From assembly GCA_016188575.1 (NCBI GenBank), contig JACPHN010000124.1, positions 53,908 to 117,907 on the forward strand: a DNA stretch of 64,000 nt, in the 5' to 3' direction. This document shows positions 1-7,838 of this stretch, one piece after another. The notes under the pieces were generated by a model that worked only from the letters and a program-made list of their open reading frames with translations, made no database searches and had not been told where the DNA came from. Origin of the DNA: Candidatus Schekmanbacteria bacterium (GTDB lineage Bacteria; CSSED10-310; JACPHN01). The position numbers and the translations under genes are program-made. The number at the start of each line of letters is the position of its first letter. Within the stretch, counting starts at the first letter, position 1.

Positions 1-389
1 GCCGCGGCCACGCCGGGGAGGGGCCGCTTCTGGGCTGGTACGCCGTGCAAGTCATAGTACCATGCCGGCTTTTCCACAGGGCTGAATTCGTAGCACGTCT
101 TGAAGTCGTGCCCCCGACACAACCAGCTGACTGCCACCACAATCCGGTCGCCGGCGATGAACTGTCGGCAATCCTCGGGGTCGCGCTCCGGCAGGAACGT
201 TCCCAGGTGGCTGTCGGATTCGAGGGGGCCGTTGCGCCTGGGGTGCACGCATACATGCCATTCGTCGAGGCAATACGACGGCGACCCTACTATGAGGACC
301 AGCTCAGCCTGCTCCGCGCGGGCCATGCCAGCAGACATTGCAACCACGTGCGCTACAAGCGAACAGAGCACGAGAGATCTAATCGTCAT
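1..389 (-). CDS. Small secreted protein of unknown function (3' end outside window)
   Basis: An open frame runs on the minus strand from an ATG at 389-387 to the window edge without a stop. The N-terminus reads MTIRSLVLCSLVAHVVAMS followed by AGMARA, a normal Sec signal peptide. The mature part is rich in Cys, Trp and His (YCLDEWHVCVHP, SWLCRGHDFKTCYEF), as in disulfide-bonded exported proteins. The start codon overlaps the stop of the upstream Thr/Pro-linker protein by 11 bases, and a GGTGAGG ribosome site lies inside that gene, so the two are probably translationally coupled. I do not recognise the family. The call as a real gene rests on signal peptide, coupling and lack of stops. Confidence 0.6.
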   Translation of the reverse strand, partial: MTIRSLVLCSLVAHVVAMSAGMARAEQAELVLIVGSPSYCLDEWHVCVHPRRNGPLESDSHLGTFLPERDPEDCRQFIAGDRIVVAVSWLCRGHDFKTCYEFSPVEKPAWYYDLHGVPAQKRPLPGVAA

Positions 390-3300
390 AGTCGAACCTC
401 ACCTGTTCCTTGTCCTTCTGGTCGGGCAAGAGGGAGATCACGTTTCCCCAGGCCGGGTCGTAGGTGTTCTCGGTCCGGGAGAGGTAATTGCCGATCATCG
501 CCGTCAGCCGCGTGTCGCGGTACGCGCAGGCGCGGTCCTCTGGGTCCGGTGTGCCCGGCAGGCAATAGTGGTCGACGCTGACCGCGTGCCCGACCTCGTG
601 AGCGGTGACGTAGCGGAGAGTGACGAAATCCAGATCGTCTTCGAGGACGCCCTCACGGTTGCGAGGCGGCGAAGCACAGGAAATCGCCATGGGGAAGACG
701 TGAATGCGCTCGACACGGTCGGGCGTGGCCTCCTCTCCCGGGATGCGGGTTGCTCCCAGAACGCTCGCCGTGTCACAGTCCTGATCCCGGAAGTAATCCC
801 ATCGGTACTCGATGCGGACGCCGCTCTGAAGATGCGTTCCGGGAATCGCCCCGCTGTTCTTGTTCACGACGGTGTAGCGTTTCGCTTCTTCCTTGGCATA
901 CTCGAGCGGCGAATACTCGACTGGGCGCTCCGTCTTACCGTCGTGGTCGAAACGCAGGACGTGGACGCTCAGACCCCACATCGGACTCAGGAGCTCGGCG
1001 AGCAATGTCCTTGTGGGAAGATCCAGCACAGGCAGGTCAGGCGTCTCGACAGCGGGTACCACGAAGAGGTCTTTTGTGCTCGGGTCCGTGCGGTGAGGCA
1101 TGCGATCGACGACGAACCCGCGAAATTCCTCGTACGCCGTAAAACCATCGCCGACTAACCCTGCGGCGGGGGAGCCGGAGACAGGCGGCGCCGCGTCCGT
1201 GTCCTCGAGCGTCGTCCACGTGTCCCTGATCGTCTCATTCACGCCGTGAGCCTTCCAGCCGTCGTCCGGAAGGCCCGTCTTGTCGTTGTCAAGCGGGAGC
1301 TGTAAGAGCTCTTTCGCCGGTGCGCCCCCGCCCGCGGGGAGCCCGACGTAGGTCTTCTCGCCCTCGACATCCACCTGCACCGCGAAGTGCCCGTGCGCGC
1401 CGAAGTCGGTGGTGCCCGCGTCGATGCGCACGGTTTCGAGTGTCTCGCGGCGCTCTTCCAGCGGACCGCCGAGCTGGTAGCGCATCGGCACCGCGACGCT
1501 CGGATCCCAGAAGAGCTTGGCGACGTGGTTTTCGAGAAGCTCCGCGTACGCGAATCCACCAGTCGAGCCGAGCGCGACCTCCGCGGGCGCTCCACCTCGC
1601 TGGTATGTCACCCGATACTGGACGTCGTCCTCGGAGCCCGGATTGTCCGCCGGGTAATTGTTCGCGATGCCCGGGAAGGCCGTGCTCGCCGTGGCGAAGG
1701 TGAGCTTGGCGCGGTCGGCGGCGAATTTCGGGACCGACTCGAGGCGGTAGGTCACCGTGGCGGCGGGCTTGCCGGGGTCGGCGACGTCCCCGAGTGGCAC
1801 GAAGCTCCGCGGCGTGTCGTTGCGATACCGGAATTTCCAGCGCGTCTCCCCTTCGGTGGCGTCCTGGGCCGTCTCGCCATCGTCGTTGGTCGCAGTGCCG
1901 TCGCCCTCCCAGTCCACGCTTCCCGGTCCGCCGCGCCGCGCGCCGCCGGACGGCGTCACCGGAATCTCGAAGAAGGCGCCGTTACCCGCCAGCCAATCAG
2001 GAATACGCAAGCCTCCCAGGTATTCCTCCTCTCCTTCCTCACACCCGTACAAGTCGCCGTGGTTGCCGCAGGCGAAGGTGCGCGCCACCGTGGCACCGCT
2101 CGCAAAACCACCCTCGTAGCTGCCATTGACCCAGATGTACTCCACGTCGATCGCCTCCGACCGTGACCGGTGCAGGCCCACCCGCGCCTCGCGATTGTCC
2201 ACGGGCCGATCGAGCACCTTGTAGGTGTCCGTCACGTGGCTCCAGCCGTCTCCCTGCTCCTCGACCAGGCACTGTCCGCGGGTGCTCGCCAGCGACACCG
2301 ACACCGGCAGCGGGTCCTTTTCGTACCACACCCACTCTTCGGGTTCCGTGCCGTGCCGGCAGTAAGACAGCGCCGAATTGAGGCAGTCGTAGAGCACCCA
2401 GCTCAGTTTCACCGTCGCCGTGAGCTGCGCCGTCATCGGCACCGCCGTGGCCGCGCCGGCCGGGCAACGCAGGTCGTCCCGAATTTCGTCGCGCCATTCG
2501 AAGGTGAGATCCCAACGTTCCAGGAGCTCCTCGGCGCGCGCGGGCACGACATTGCTCGAACGCTCGACCTGGATGCTACCGCGCCCCTCGCGAACCTCCC
2601 ATTCCCGGGTGATCACCTTGAGCACGTATTCGTAGTGCGACCCGGGAACCACCTGGTTGTCGGTGTGCTCGGTCGTGCCGACATCGTCGATGTAGGCGAT
2701 GACGGCGTTATCGAGCGACGTGGCCGGAGCGTTGATGGCCGTGGCGACCAGCGCGAGAACGACCGCGGCGCTGCCGCCGGCGGCGAGGGCGAGGGCCCGG
2801 CGGCGGCGGCGCGCTGACCGCCGCCCCACGAAGAGCAGCGGGAACGCGGCCAGGGGCAGGAGCAGGCTTACATCGGAGCTCGGCACGATACGCGCGATCC
2901 GGTACATCAGGACGTAAGCGACAAACTCCTGGTTACTGCGGTCGGGCGTCCACTGGTTCCATCCGAGGCCGATGGCGCGCAGCGAGCTGTCGATGAGATG
3001 CAGGAAGGGAGCGCCCGCGGTCGCGTTGGTGTTGCCGAACGGCGGCGTGATCACGGGGAACGGCGTGTGGGTCGGGGTCGGAGTGGGGCTCGGGCCGAGC
3101 GCCGGCGTGGAGGTGACGGTGGCCGTGGAGGATGGAGTCGCTGTCGGCGTGCGGGTGGGCGTCGGGGTGCGGTTCGGACTGGCGGTGCGCGTCGGGGTCG
3201 GGGTGCGCGTGGAGCTCGGCGTCCGGGTTGCGGTGCGCGTCGGAGTCGGCGTACGCGTCGAGGTCGCTGTCCCGCTCGCCGTCGGCGTTGCGGGCAGCGC

Positions 3301-3426
3301 GTACGCCGGCAGGTCGATCTCGTCGATCCAGACGGCGTCGCTGCCGGCCGCGCCCGCGATCTTGTTCTCGAGGCCCAGCGGAACGTCCAGGTGCCGGCCG
3401 CCACCCACACGGAGACCTCGGTCCAT
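379..3426 (-). CDS. Exported Thr/Pro-linker protein with HEVGH zinc-protease motif, C-terminal part of a frameshifted gene
   Basis: This frame carries most of a large exported protein. In order it has a short beta-sandwich end (SDAVWIDEIDLPAYALP), a Thr-Pro-Arg linker of about 90 residues built from TPTPTRT-like units, two hydrophobic segments near residues 180-235 separated by an Arg-rich stretch, and a long extracytoplasmic domain. HEVGHAVSVDH lies about 70 residues from the C-terminus, an HExxH zinc-site pattern with nearby Asp and His as possible further ligands. The annotated start at 3426 is an artefact: the true N-terminus is in another frame (3373-3817). Inferred role: surface or secreted metallopeptidase-like protein; substrate unknown. 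Its stop overlaps the start of the small secreted gene. Confidence 0.6.
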   Translation of the reverse strand: MDRGLRVGGGRHLDVPLGLENKIAGAAGSDAVWIDEIDLPAYALPATPTASGTATSTRTPTPTRTATRTPSSTRTPTPTRTASPNRTPTPTRTPTATPSSTATVTSTPALGPSPTPTPTHTPFPVITPPFGNTNATAGAPFLHLIDSSLRAIGLGWNQWTPDRSNQEFVAYVLMYRIARIVPSSDVSLLLPLAAFPLLFVGRRSARRRRRALALAAGGSAAVVLALVATAINAPATSLDNAVIAYIDDVGTTEHTDNQVVPGSHYEYVLKVITREWEVREGRGSIQVERSSNVVPARAEELLERWDLTFEWRDEIRDDLRCPAGAATAVPMTAQLTATVKLSWVLYDCLNSALSYCRHGTEPEEWVWYEKDPLPVSVSLASTRGQCLVEEQGDGWSHVTDTYKVLDRPVDNREARVGLHRSRSEAIDVEYIWVNGSYEGGFASGATVARTFACGNHGDLYGCEEGEEEYLGGLRIPDWLAGNGAFFEIPVTPSGGARRGGPGSVDWEGDGTATNDDGETAQDATEGETRWKFRYRNDTPRSFVPLGDVADPGKPAATVTYRLESVPKFAADRAKLTFATASTAFPGIANNYPADNPGSEDDVQYRVTYQRGGAPAEVALGSTGGFAYAELLENHVAKLFWDPSVAVPMRYQLGGPLEERRETLETVRIDAGTTDFGAHGHFAVQVDVEGEKTYVGLPAGGGAPAKELLQLPLDNDKTGLPDDGWKAHGVNETIRDTWTTLEDTDAAPPVSGSPAAGLVGDGFTAYEEFRGFVVDRMPHRTDPSTKDLFVVPAVETPDLPVLDLPTRTLLAELLSPMWGLSVHVLRFDHDGKTERPVEYSPLEYAKEEAKRYTVVNKNSGAIPGTHLQSGVRIEYRWDYFRDQDCDTASVLGATRIPGEEATPDRVERIHVFPMAISCASPPRNREGVLEDDLDFVTLRYVTAHEVGHAVSVDHYCLPGTPDPEDRACAYRDTRLTAMIGNYLSRTENTYDPAWGNVISLLPDQKDKEQVRFDYDD

Positions 3427-3817
3427 GGCGTGTCCCCGCTCCAGGTTCCCTTGGTGGCGGCGGCTCCGGAGCTGCCGACCTGATACAGCACCAGATTATC
3501 GCCGGCTTGCGTCGAGGTCCTGGCAAAGAACCGCAGCGTTCCGCCGGGGGCAAGGACGGTTACCGTCAGCTCGAGCCGCGCCTCGTTCCCGTCTGCAACG
3601 CCGGACGCCGAGCACGACATGCTGCCGCCGGCCGCTTCGCCGTTGACGACCGCCCAGCTCCCCGCCGGCTCGGTCACCCAGGGATTATGGGTCAGGCCGC
3701 CGGTTTCGAAGTCCTCATCCACCTGGCACGCCGCGCCCGACGCCGCCAGCACGAGCCATGCCCCGAACCCGAACGCCGCCAAGGCTGCGACGCTCCCCCC
3801 CTGGGCCTAGGGCTCAT
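3373..3817 (-). CDS. N-terminal part (signal peptide and beta-sandwich domain) of the frameshifted Thr/Pro-linker protein
   Basis: An ATG at 3817-3815 follows GAGGAGGG at ideal spacing. Its frame gives MSPRPRG and then breaks in a run of seven C (3795-3801 on the plus strand). One extra base there would join it to the frame that continues from TTG 3782 as AAFGFGAWLVLAASGAACQ, a good signal peptide. The domain after it (DEDFETGGLTHNPWV ... VSVWVAAGTWTFRW) looks like a lectin/MAM-type jelly roll. The frame breaks again near 3370-3380, where the sense continues as LENKIAGAAGSDAVW in the frame of the C-terminal part. Two single-base shifts in one gene suggest assembly indels or a decayed gene; a G-tract phase switch is possible for the first. 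Confidence 0.5.
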
Positions 3818-3927
3818 CAAACCCTCCTCGTTGCTGGACCGAGTCGATGAGCCCAGTCTACGCGCGCCAGGCAGCGGCCGTCAATGGCACCGCGAGAACC
3901 CAGATCGCCCGCCTACGGACCGGGATC

Positions 3928-3998
3928 GGCCGGAGCGTTGATGGCCGCGGCGACCAGCGCGAGTACGACCGCGGCGCTGTCGCCCGTGCCCGCGAGGG
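3928..3998. repeat. Partial duplicate of a segment of the Thr/Pro-linker gene
   Basis: Positions 3928 to about 3980 match 2722 to about 2774 with three mismatches, then diverge. The source segment encodes the hydrophobic helix VVLALVATAINAPA of the Thr/Pro-linker protein. Read on the minus strand the copy gives VVLALVAAAINAPADPGP and a stop, so it is probably the last remnant of a paralogous gene that once lay upstream. The rest of 3818-4112 shows no convincing gene. Confidence 0.6.
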
Positions 3999-4112
3999 TG
4001 GCGGTCGGCAACCCGCCGTGCGCCGGAATCACGATGACTTGGGCCTCGACCTATCGAGAGGTGCAATCAGGGAGATTCCGCCGCGGCTGGCCGGCTTCCG
4101 CAGGGCGGAAAG

Positions 4113-4142
4113 TTGACAGAGCGGATCCGATGTAACTACGAT
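4113..4142 (+). promoter_or_regulatory. Candidate sigma-70 promoter for comFB
   Basis: TTGACA at 4113-4118 is a perfect -35 box. TACGAT at 4137-4142 is a four-of-six -10 box at 18-base spacing. It lies about 28 bases before the GTG of the comFB gene. Only the sequence pattern supports it. Confidence 0.4.
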
Positions 4143-4170
4143 GCTGGATCGTGGGACGGAGGAGGCGACG

Positions 4171-4449
4171 GTGAACTTCTTTGACGAAAACGACCTGGAG
4201 ATCTTGCGCAACGCTAACGAAGAGCGCGTGCTCGATGACGTCGAGCTGGTGCTCCGCGAGCGCACGGACCTGTGCCCGTGCCGGGATTGTCGGCTGGACA
4301 TGGTGGCGCTGGCGCTCAACAATCTCCCTGCGCGCTACCGGATCTCCGCCGGTCACGGCATCCACCGAACCGACATCAGCTTCTCCCAGGTGCGGGCGGC
4401 CGTGATCAAGGCCTGTGCGATCGTCAAGCGATATCCGCACCATCGCTGA
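4171..4449 (+). CDS. comFB: ComFB family protein
   Basis: A 92-residue protein with the ComFB pattern: an N-terminal helix (NFFDENDLEILRNANEERV), then LCPCRDCRLDMVALALNNL with a CxCxxC motif that probably binds zinc, and a C-terminal helix ending KRYPHH. The GTG at 4171 is preferred over the ATG at 4141 because GGAGGAGGCGAC sits just before it. ComFB proteins are known from late competence operons, and recent work, as I recall it, describes them as cyclic dinucleotide receptors. The neighbouring EAL protein fits a cyclic-di-GMP role. A second ComFB gene lies in the chemosensory operon at 43652. The stop overlaps the start of the next gene (TGATG). Confidence 0.85.
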   Translation: MNFFDENDLEILRNANEERVLDDVELVLRERTDLCPCRDCRLDMVALALNNLPARYRISAGHGIHRTDISFSQVRAAVIKACAIVKRYPHHR

Positions 4450-5051
4450 TGCGCGGCGCTGTGGGCGAGCGGCTTTGGACCCTGTTTACCGGCCGGTGCC
4501 GCGCGGCCATAGGCGCGTCTCTACGCCAGGCGGATTCGGCGGACCGAGTAGCAGGGGGCCTGGCGATCGGCGTGTTTTTCGCCGCAAGCCCGTTCGTCGG
4601 CTTGCAGGCGCTTCTTGCTATTGGCGTTGCGACACTGGTCGGTGCCAACCGGTTGGCGGCGGTAGCCGGAACGCTGGCAAGCACGCCTGTGACAGCGCCC
4701 CTTATCTACCTGGCGGCTTTTGCCATCGGCACCTTCGCCGCAGGCCCCGCGGCTCCTCTTCCGGCTGAAGCTCTGCCGGCGCTGCTGCTCGAGATGGAGC
4801 GGTTCGCGGCGTCCTTGTGGCATCTCGACCTTGCGGGCGCGCACCACCACTTGGTTTCTGTCGTCTCCATGCCGGTTCTCTACGTGCCGTTGATGCGCCT
4901 GATGCTCGGAGCCGCGATTCTGGGGGCACTGGCAGCCCTCGTTACGTATCCCGTAGCCCGGCGCGTGCTGGCGATTCACCAAGAAGCCGCGAGCTCAAAC
5001 CCGAATCCCGCGTCCGCCGCTGGCCCGAGCTCCGCAGTCAAACGCGCCTGA
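4449..5051 (+). CDS. DUF2062 membrane protein
   Basis: A 200-residue integral membrane protein of the DUF2062 family. The typical segment VAGGLAIGVFFAASPFVGLQ is near residues 30-50, followed by LLAIGVATLVGANRLAAVAG and the small-residue turn STPVTAPLIYLAAFAIG; two more hydrophobic segments lie near residues 125-175. Start ATG overlaps the comFB stop, so the two are co-translated. The longer upstream extension in the same frame is a shadow of comFB and is rejected. The biochemical function of the family is not established; it is often found near cell-envelope genes. The 3' end overlaps the convergent EAL gene by 14 bases. Confidence 0.8.
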   Translation: MRGAVGERLWTLFTGRCRAAIGASLRQADSADRVAGGLAIGVFFAASPFVGLQALLAIGVATLVGANRLAAVAGTLASTPVTAPLIYLAAFAIGTFAAGPAAPLPAEALPALLLEMERFAASLWHLDLAGAHHHLVSVVSMPVLYVPLMRLMLGAAILGALAALVTYPVARRVLAIHQEAASSNPNPASAAGPSSAVKRA

Positions 5052-6825
5052 ACGTCAGCGCCGCCGGGTCGACGCGGAGCTTGGCAATCGAGAGTGGGAT
5101 CTGCTCGGACGGAATCGCGAAGAGATAGCCCTGCCCATAGTGCGCTCCGGTCGCCTGTACAATGTCGAGTTGCTCGGGCGTTTCGATGCCTTCCGCGACG
5201 ATTGCGATGCCCACGCTCTTGGCGAAAGAGACGAGTGAGGTCACCAGATTCAGCTTGATCGTGTTTTCGCCAATGCCGCGAATGAGCGACTTGTCGATCT
5301 TCAGGAAGTCGGGCTCCAGCTCCGCAATCGTTTCGAATGAGGCGTAGCCTGCGCCTACATCGTCCAAGGCGATGCGAATGCCGAGCTCGCGCAGGAACAC
5401 GCGGAGCTCTCGGAGCAAGGCCAGGTCATTGATCGCGGCCCGCTCGGTGATCTCAATGACCAGCTTCGATGCCATGTGTCGATGTTCGCCGAGGAAGCTC
5501 AGAGAGCGAAACTCAGGGTCTGACAGCGAATCCGGATCGATGTTGAGAAACAGCGCTCCCTGGAAGGCTTGCGATTCGAACTGCAGAAGCGACCGCCGCA
5601 CGCAGATCCGATCGAGCGTCCACACCTTGTTCGCGCTCGCGGCGAGCTCGAAGAGTACCTGGGGGTTTTCAAAAAGGCTTCCTTTGGGGCCTCGGCTGAG
5701 CGCCTCGACGGCGGCGATTTCAAACGTGTCCAGGTTGACGATCGGGTGCAGGACCGTGCGTATGCGATCTTCCCTGATGATCTGCTCGAGCTCCGTGATC
5801 TTCGCCTGCACGTCGCGCTCGCTATGCCGTAGCGCGCCTTGTGTCGCCCGCGCGATCGCGTCGTAGATGGTCCGCTCGAGCCGCACCTGGGGTAGGTGCT
5901 CGATTGAGGTCCAGCCGAAGTGAAAGGTGATATACCGGCCAAATTCGTCACCGAACTCCGACATGAGCGATTGCTCGAGGAGCTCGCCAAGCTCGGAGAC
6001 AATCTGATCGATGCGCTCTCGCCGGCTTCCGGGATGCCTGATTAGGGCGGCCTTCTGGTCATCGCTGCTCTGGCAGATAAACAGGAGGAAGTCGCCGCCG
6101 CCAGGTGTGCTGACAACCGGGATCACCTCTTCGGGGATGGACGTCTGGCAGTAATCGCTCATGCGCACCGCGAGGAAATTCATGACGCGATCAATGAACT
6201 GCCAGCCGTGAATTTCCTCCATGCGGTAGTATCGGCCGACATCGATGACGAGCAGGTCGACGCGGTCGCCTTGCGTGAGGTGCTCGGTCAAAGGTTCAAT
6301 ACAGAGCGGCAGGGTGGGGAAGAGCGTGACCTTATCGTAAAGCGGATGCGTGCTCAGCGTCTTTTCTCCATCGAGACGACGCCGTTCGAGCTCGGCGCGG
6401 AGTCGTTGCGCTTCCTGCTCGGCCACGCCGAGGCGGGTTTCGAGCTCGTCAAGAGCCTCGTGATGTCGCACGCGGTCCTTGACCACGGCAACCAGATTGC
6501 GCGGGTCGCAGGGAGCGTACAGCACCGTGTCCGCATCTGGCACCGGTGCCACTTTTCCGGAGCCATTCTCCGGCAGGGTCAGCAGAATGCGAACGCAGCT
6601 CCTTCCGAGCTCCGCTACTCGAAGCTTCGCCAGGAGCTCGTAGGCATCCATGCCGGCGAGGCCATCCTCGACCAGTACGGCCTGCGGCCGTTCCTTTTCG
6701 GCGACGTACATTGCGCCCACGCCGTCGGTGGCATGCAGCACTCGCAGGTCGTACTCCGGGCCGAGCCGCCGCACTTTGCGGACGAGCGCGGGATCATCGG
6801 ACACCACGAGAAATGTGCTCGCCAC
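5038..6825 (-). CDS. Receiver-GGDEF(degenerate)-EAL cyclic-di-GMP phosphodiesterase
   Basis: A 595-residue cytoplasmic signalling protein starting at GTG. Residues 1-120 form a receiver domain in which the phosphoacceptor position appears to be Glu53 (LVEDGLAGMD) rather than Asp. A coiled coil (125-150) follows, then a degenerate GGDEF-like domain (about 165-335, with PGGGDFLLF in place of GGDEF). The C-terminal EAL domain (345-590) keeps every catalytic residue: E374 in EAL, N428, E458, D488-D489, K509, E545 and Q565. It should therefore hydrolyse cyclic-di-GMP, with the N-terminal domains acting as regulatory sensors. It is convergent with the comFB-DUF2062 pair. The Asp-to-Glu change could mimic phosphorylation. 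Confidence 0.88.
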   Translation of the reverse strand: MASTFLVVSDDPALVRKVRRLGPEYDLRVLHATDGVGAMYVAEKERPQAVLVEDGLAGMDAYELLAKLRVAELGRSCVRILLTLPENGSGKVAPVPDADTVLYAPCDPRNLVAVVKDRVRHHEALDELETRLGVAEQEAQRLRAELERRRLDGEKTLSTHPLYDKVTLFPTLPLCIEPLTEHLTQGDRVDLLVIDVGRYYRMEEIHGWQFIDRVMNFLAVRMSDYCQTSIPEEVIPVVSTPGGGDFLLFICQSSDDQKAALIRHPGSRRERIDQIVSELGELLEQSLMSEFGDEFGRYITFHFGWTSIEHLPQVRLERTIYDAIARATQGALRHSERDVQAKITELEQIIREDRIRTVLHPIVNLDTFEIAAVEALSRGPKGSLFENPQVLFELAASANKVWTLDRICVRRSLLQFESQAFQGALFLNIDPDSLSDPEFRSLSFLGEHRHMASKLVIEITERAAINDLALLRELRVFLRELGIRIALDDVGAGYASFETIAELEPDFLKIDKSLIRGIGENTIKLNLVTSLVSFAKSVGIAIVAEGIETPEQLDIVQATGAHYGQGYLFAIPSEQIPLSIAKLRVDPAALTFRRV

Positions 6826-6990
6826 GGTTGCCTACTCTCAGGCGTTCATCACCGCATTCACATTGCCGGCGGCCCGATCGCGATTCGAGGAGACGTCGCC
6901 AGGGCCGCCAGCGCTTTACCCGCGTCTCGGCGTGGCGCGCCGCGCGCCCCACCTGGCGGGTGATTCTTACCAGGCGCGACTGCCGTTTTC

Positions 6991-7482
6991 CTAATGGTGG
7001 GCAGCGCTGGTTTCCGTAGCTTCGGCGGCCTCGGCGCCTCCGGCCGCGGGGGCGGCGGCGGGTTCTTCAGTCGCCTGCGGCGCCTGTGCCGCCTCGCTCT
7101 TCGCGGGGCCGGCGGCTGCGTTATTTAGCGCGGCTGCCAATCCTGTCAGGCTCAGGCGGGCCGTGCTCAGACTCGACAGTGCGCTTTCCGGGAGACTCTT
7201 CTGATCCAGGGAGTTGAGCGAGGCCAGCGACTGTTCGATCGCGGCGATCTCCCTACCGTAATCGACGCGGTTGAGCTGCGTGTTCAGCTTTGCAAGGTCG
7301 GCCTCATTCTGGGCCAGCCGGTTTTCCATCTCGGTCAGTTGCGTAAACAGCTCGTCGTTGAGTTGCTGTTGAGGCAGAAATACCTTGTACGCCAAGACGA
7401 CGAAGCACAGAATTGACAGAATGAGCGCCACGCCAGCGATGGTCGGGACTTTGGATTGGGAAGCGGTTGCTTCGGCAGCCAC
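6991..7482 (-). CDS. Single-pass membrane coiled-coil protein
   Basis: A 163-residue protein starting at GTG behind a strong AGGAGGT site. Residues 14-34 (VPTIAGVALILSILCFVVLAYK) form one membrane helix. Residues 37-90 form an amphipathic coiled coil (LNDELFTQLTEMENRLAQNE). The C-terminus is an Ala/Glu/Pro-rich tail ending in HH. It is transcribed away from the sigma-54 activator at 7839. I do not recognise a family; the layout resembles small envelope-anchored scaffold proteins. The 6826-6990 gap upstream of the EAL gene contains nothing else. Confidence 0.65.
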   Translation of the reverse strand: MAAEATASQSKVPTIAGVALILSILCFVVLAYKVFLPQQQLNDELFTQLTEMENRLAQNEADLAKLNTQLNRVDYGREIAAIEQSLASLNSLDQKSLPESALSSLSTARLSLTGLAAALNNAAAGPAKSEAAQAPQATEEPAAAPAAGGAEAAEATETSAAHH

Positions 7483-7592
7483 GTTTACCTCCTGGGACCA
7501 TGGTCCTCCGGTCGAGGGGACCGTTGACGAGAGAAAAAACTTGCCCGTATCTTACGCGCGCCCCTGGTGCGTGTCAAGTCGATATTGCCTCC

Positions 7593-7725
7593 TGAATCCA
7601 CCACCTCTTTGACGTCGGCGTGACTATGCCCCCCTCCGTCCCTTTCCCCGTTGGCAGGAGGAGGCGAGGTGGCAGCCTTCGTGATGCGCTTTCCGCGCAG
7701 CTTGCAGGCGAAGGGGCGGTGATTA
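7593..7725 (+). repeat. MITE-like dispersed repeat, copy A
   Basis: About 133 bp in the 7483-7838 gap. The ends are inverted: TGAATCCACCACC on the left and GGGGCGGTGATTA on the right. The centre holds CCCCCCTCCGTCCC and GAGGTGGC, followed by the signature GTGATGCGCTTTCCGC and GCAGCTTGCAGGCG. The same signature occurs in copy B (22620) and, reversed, in copy C (61789). The element is non-coding. The rest of this gap holds no gene I can see. Confidence 0.7.
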
Positions 7726-7838
7726 CACTACCTCCGCGACCTCCGTAACTGGCGCGCAAGGCCGGGCAGCAACGGTTGCCCCTGGGCGGCGGCGACAAGC
7801 TCTTGTCGCACGGTTTGCGCGGCCATAAAATCCCACTC

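Noticed and set aside
100-1158. Plus-strand frame of 352 codons opposite the metalloprotease-like gene
   Set aside because: It is a high-GC shadow: no motifs, and the minus-strand frame has HEVGH, signal coupling and sensible composition.
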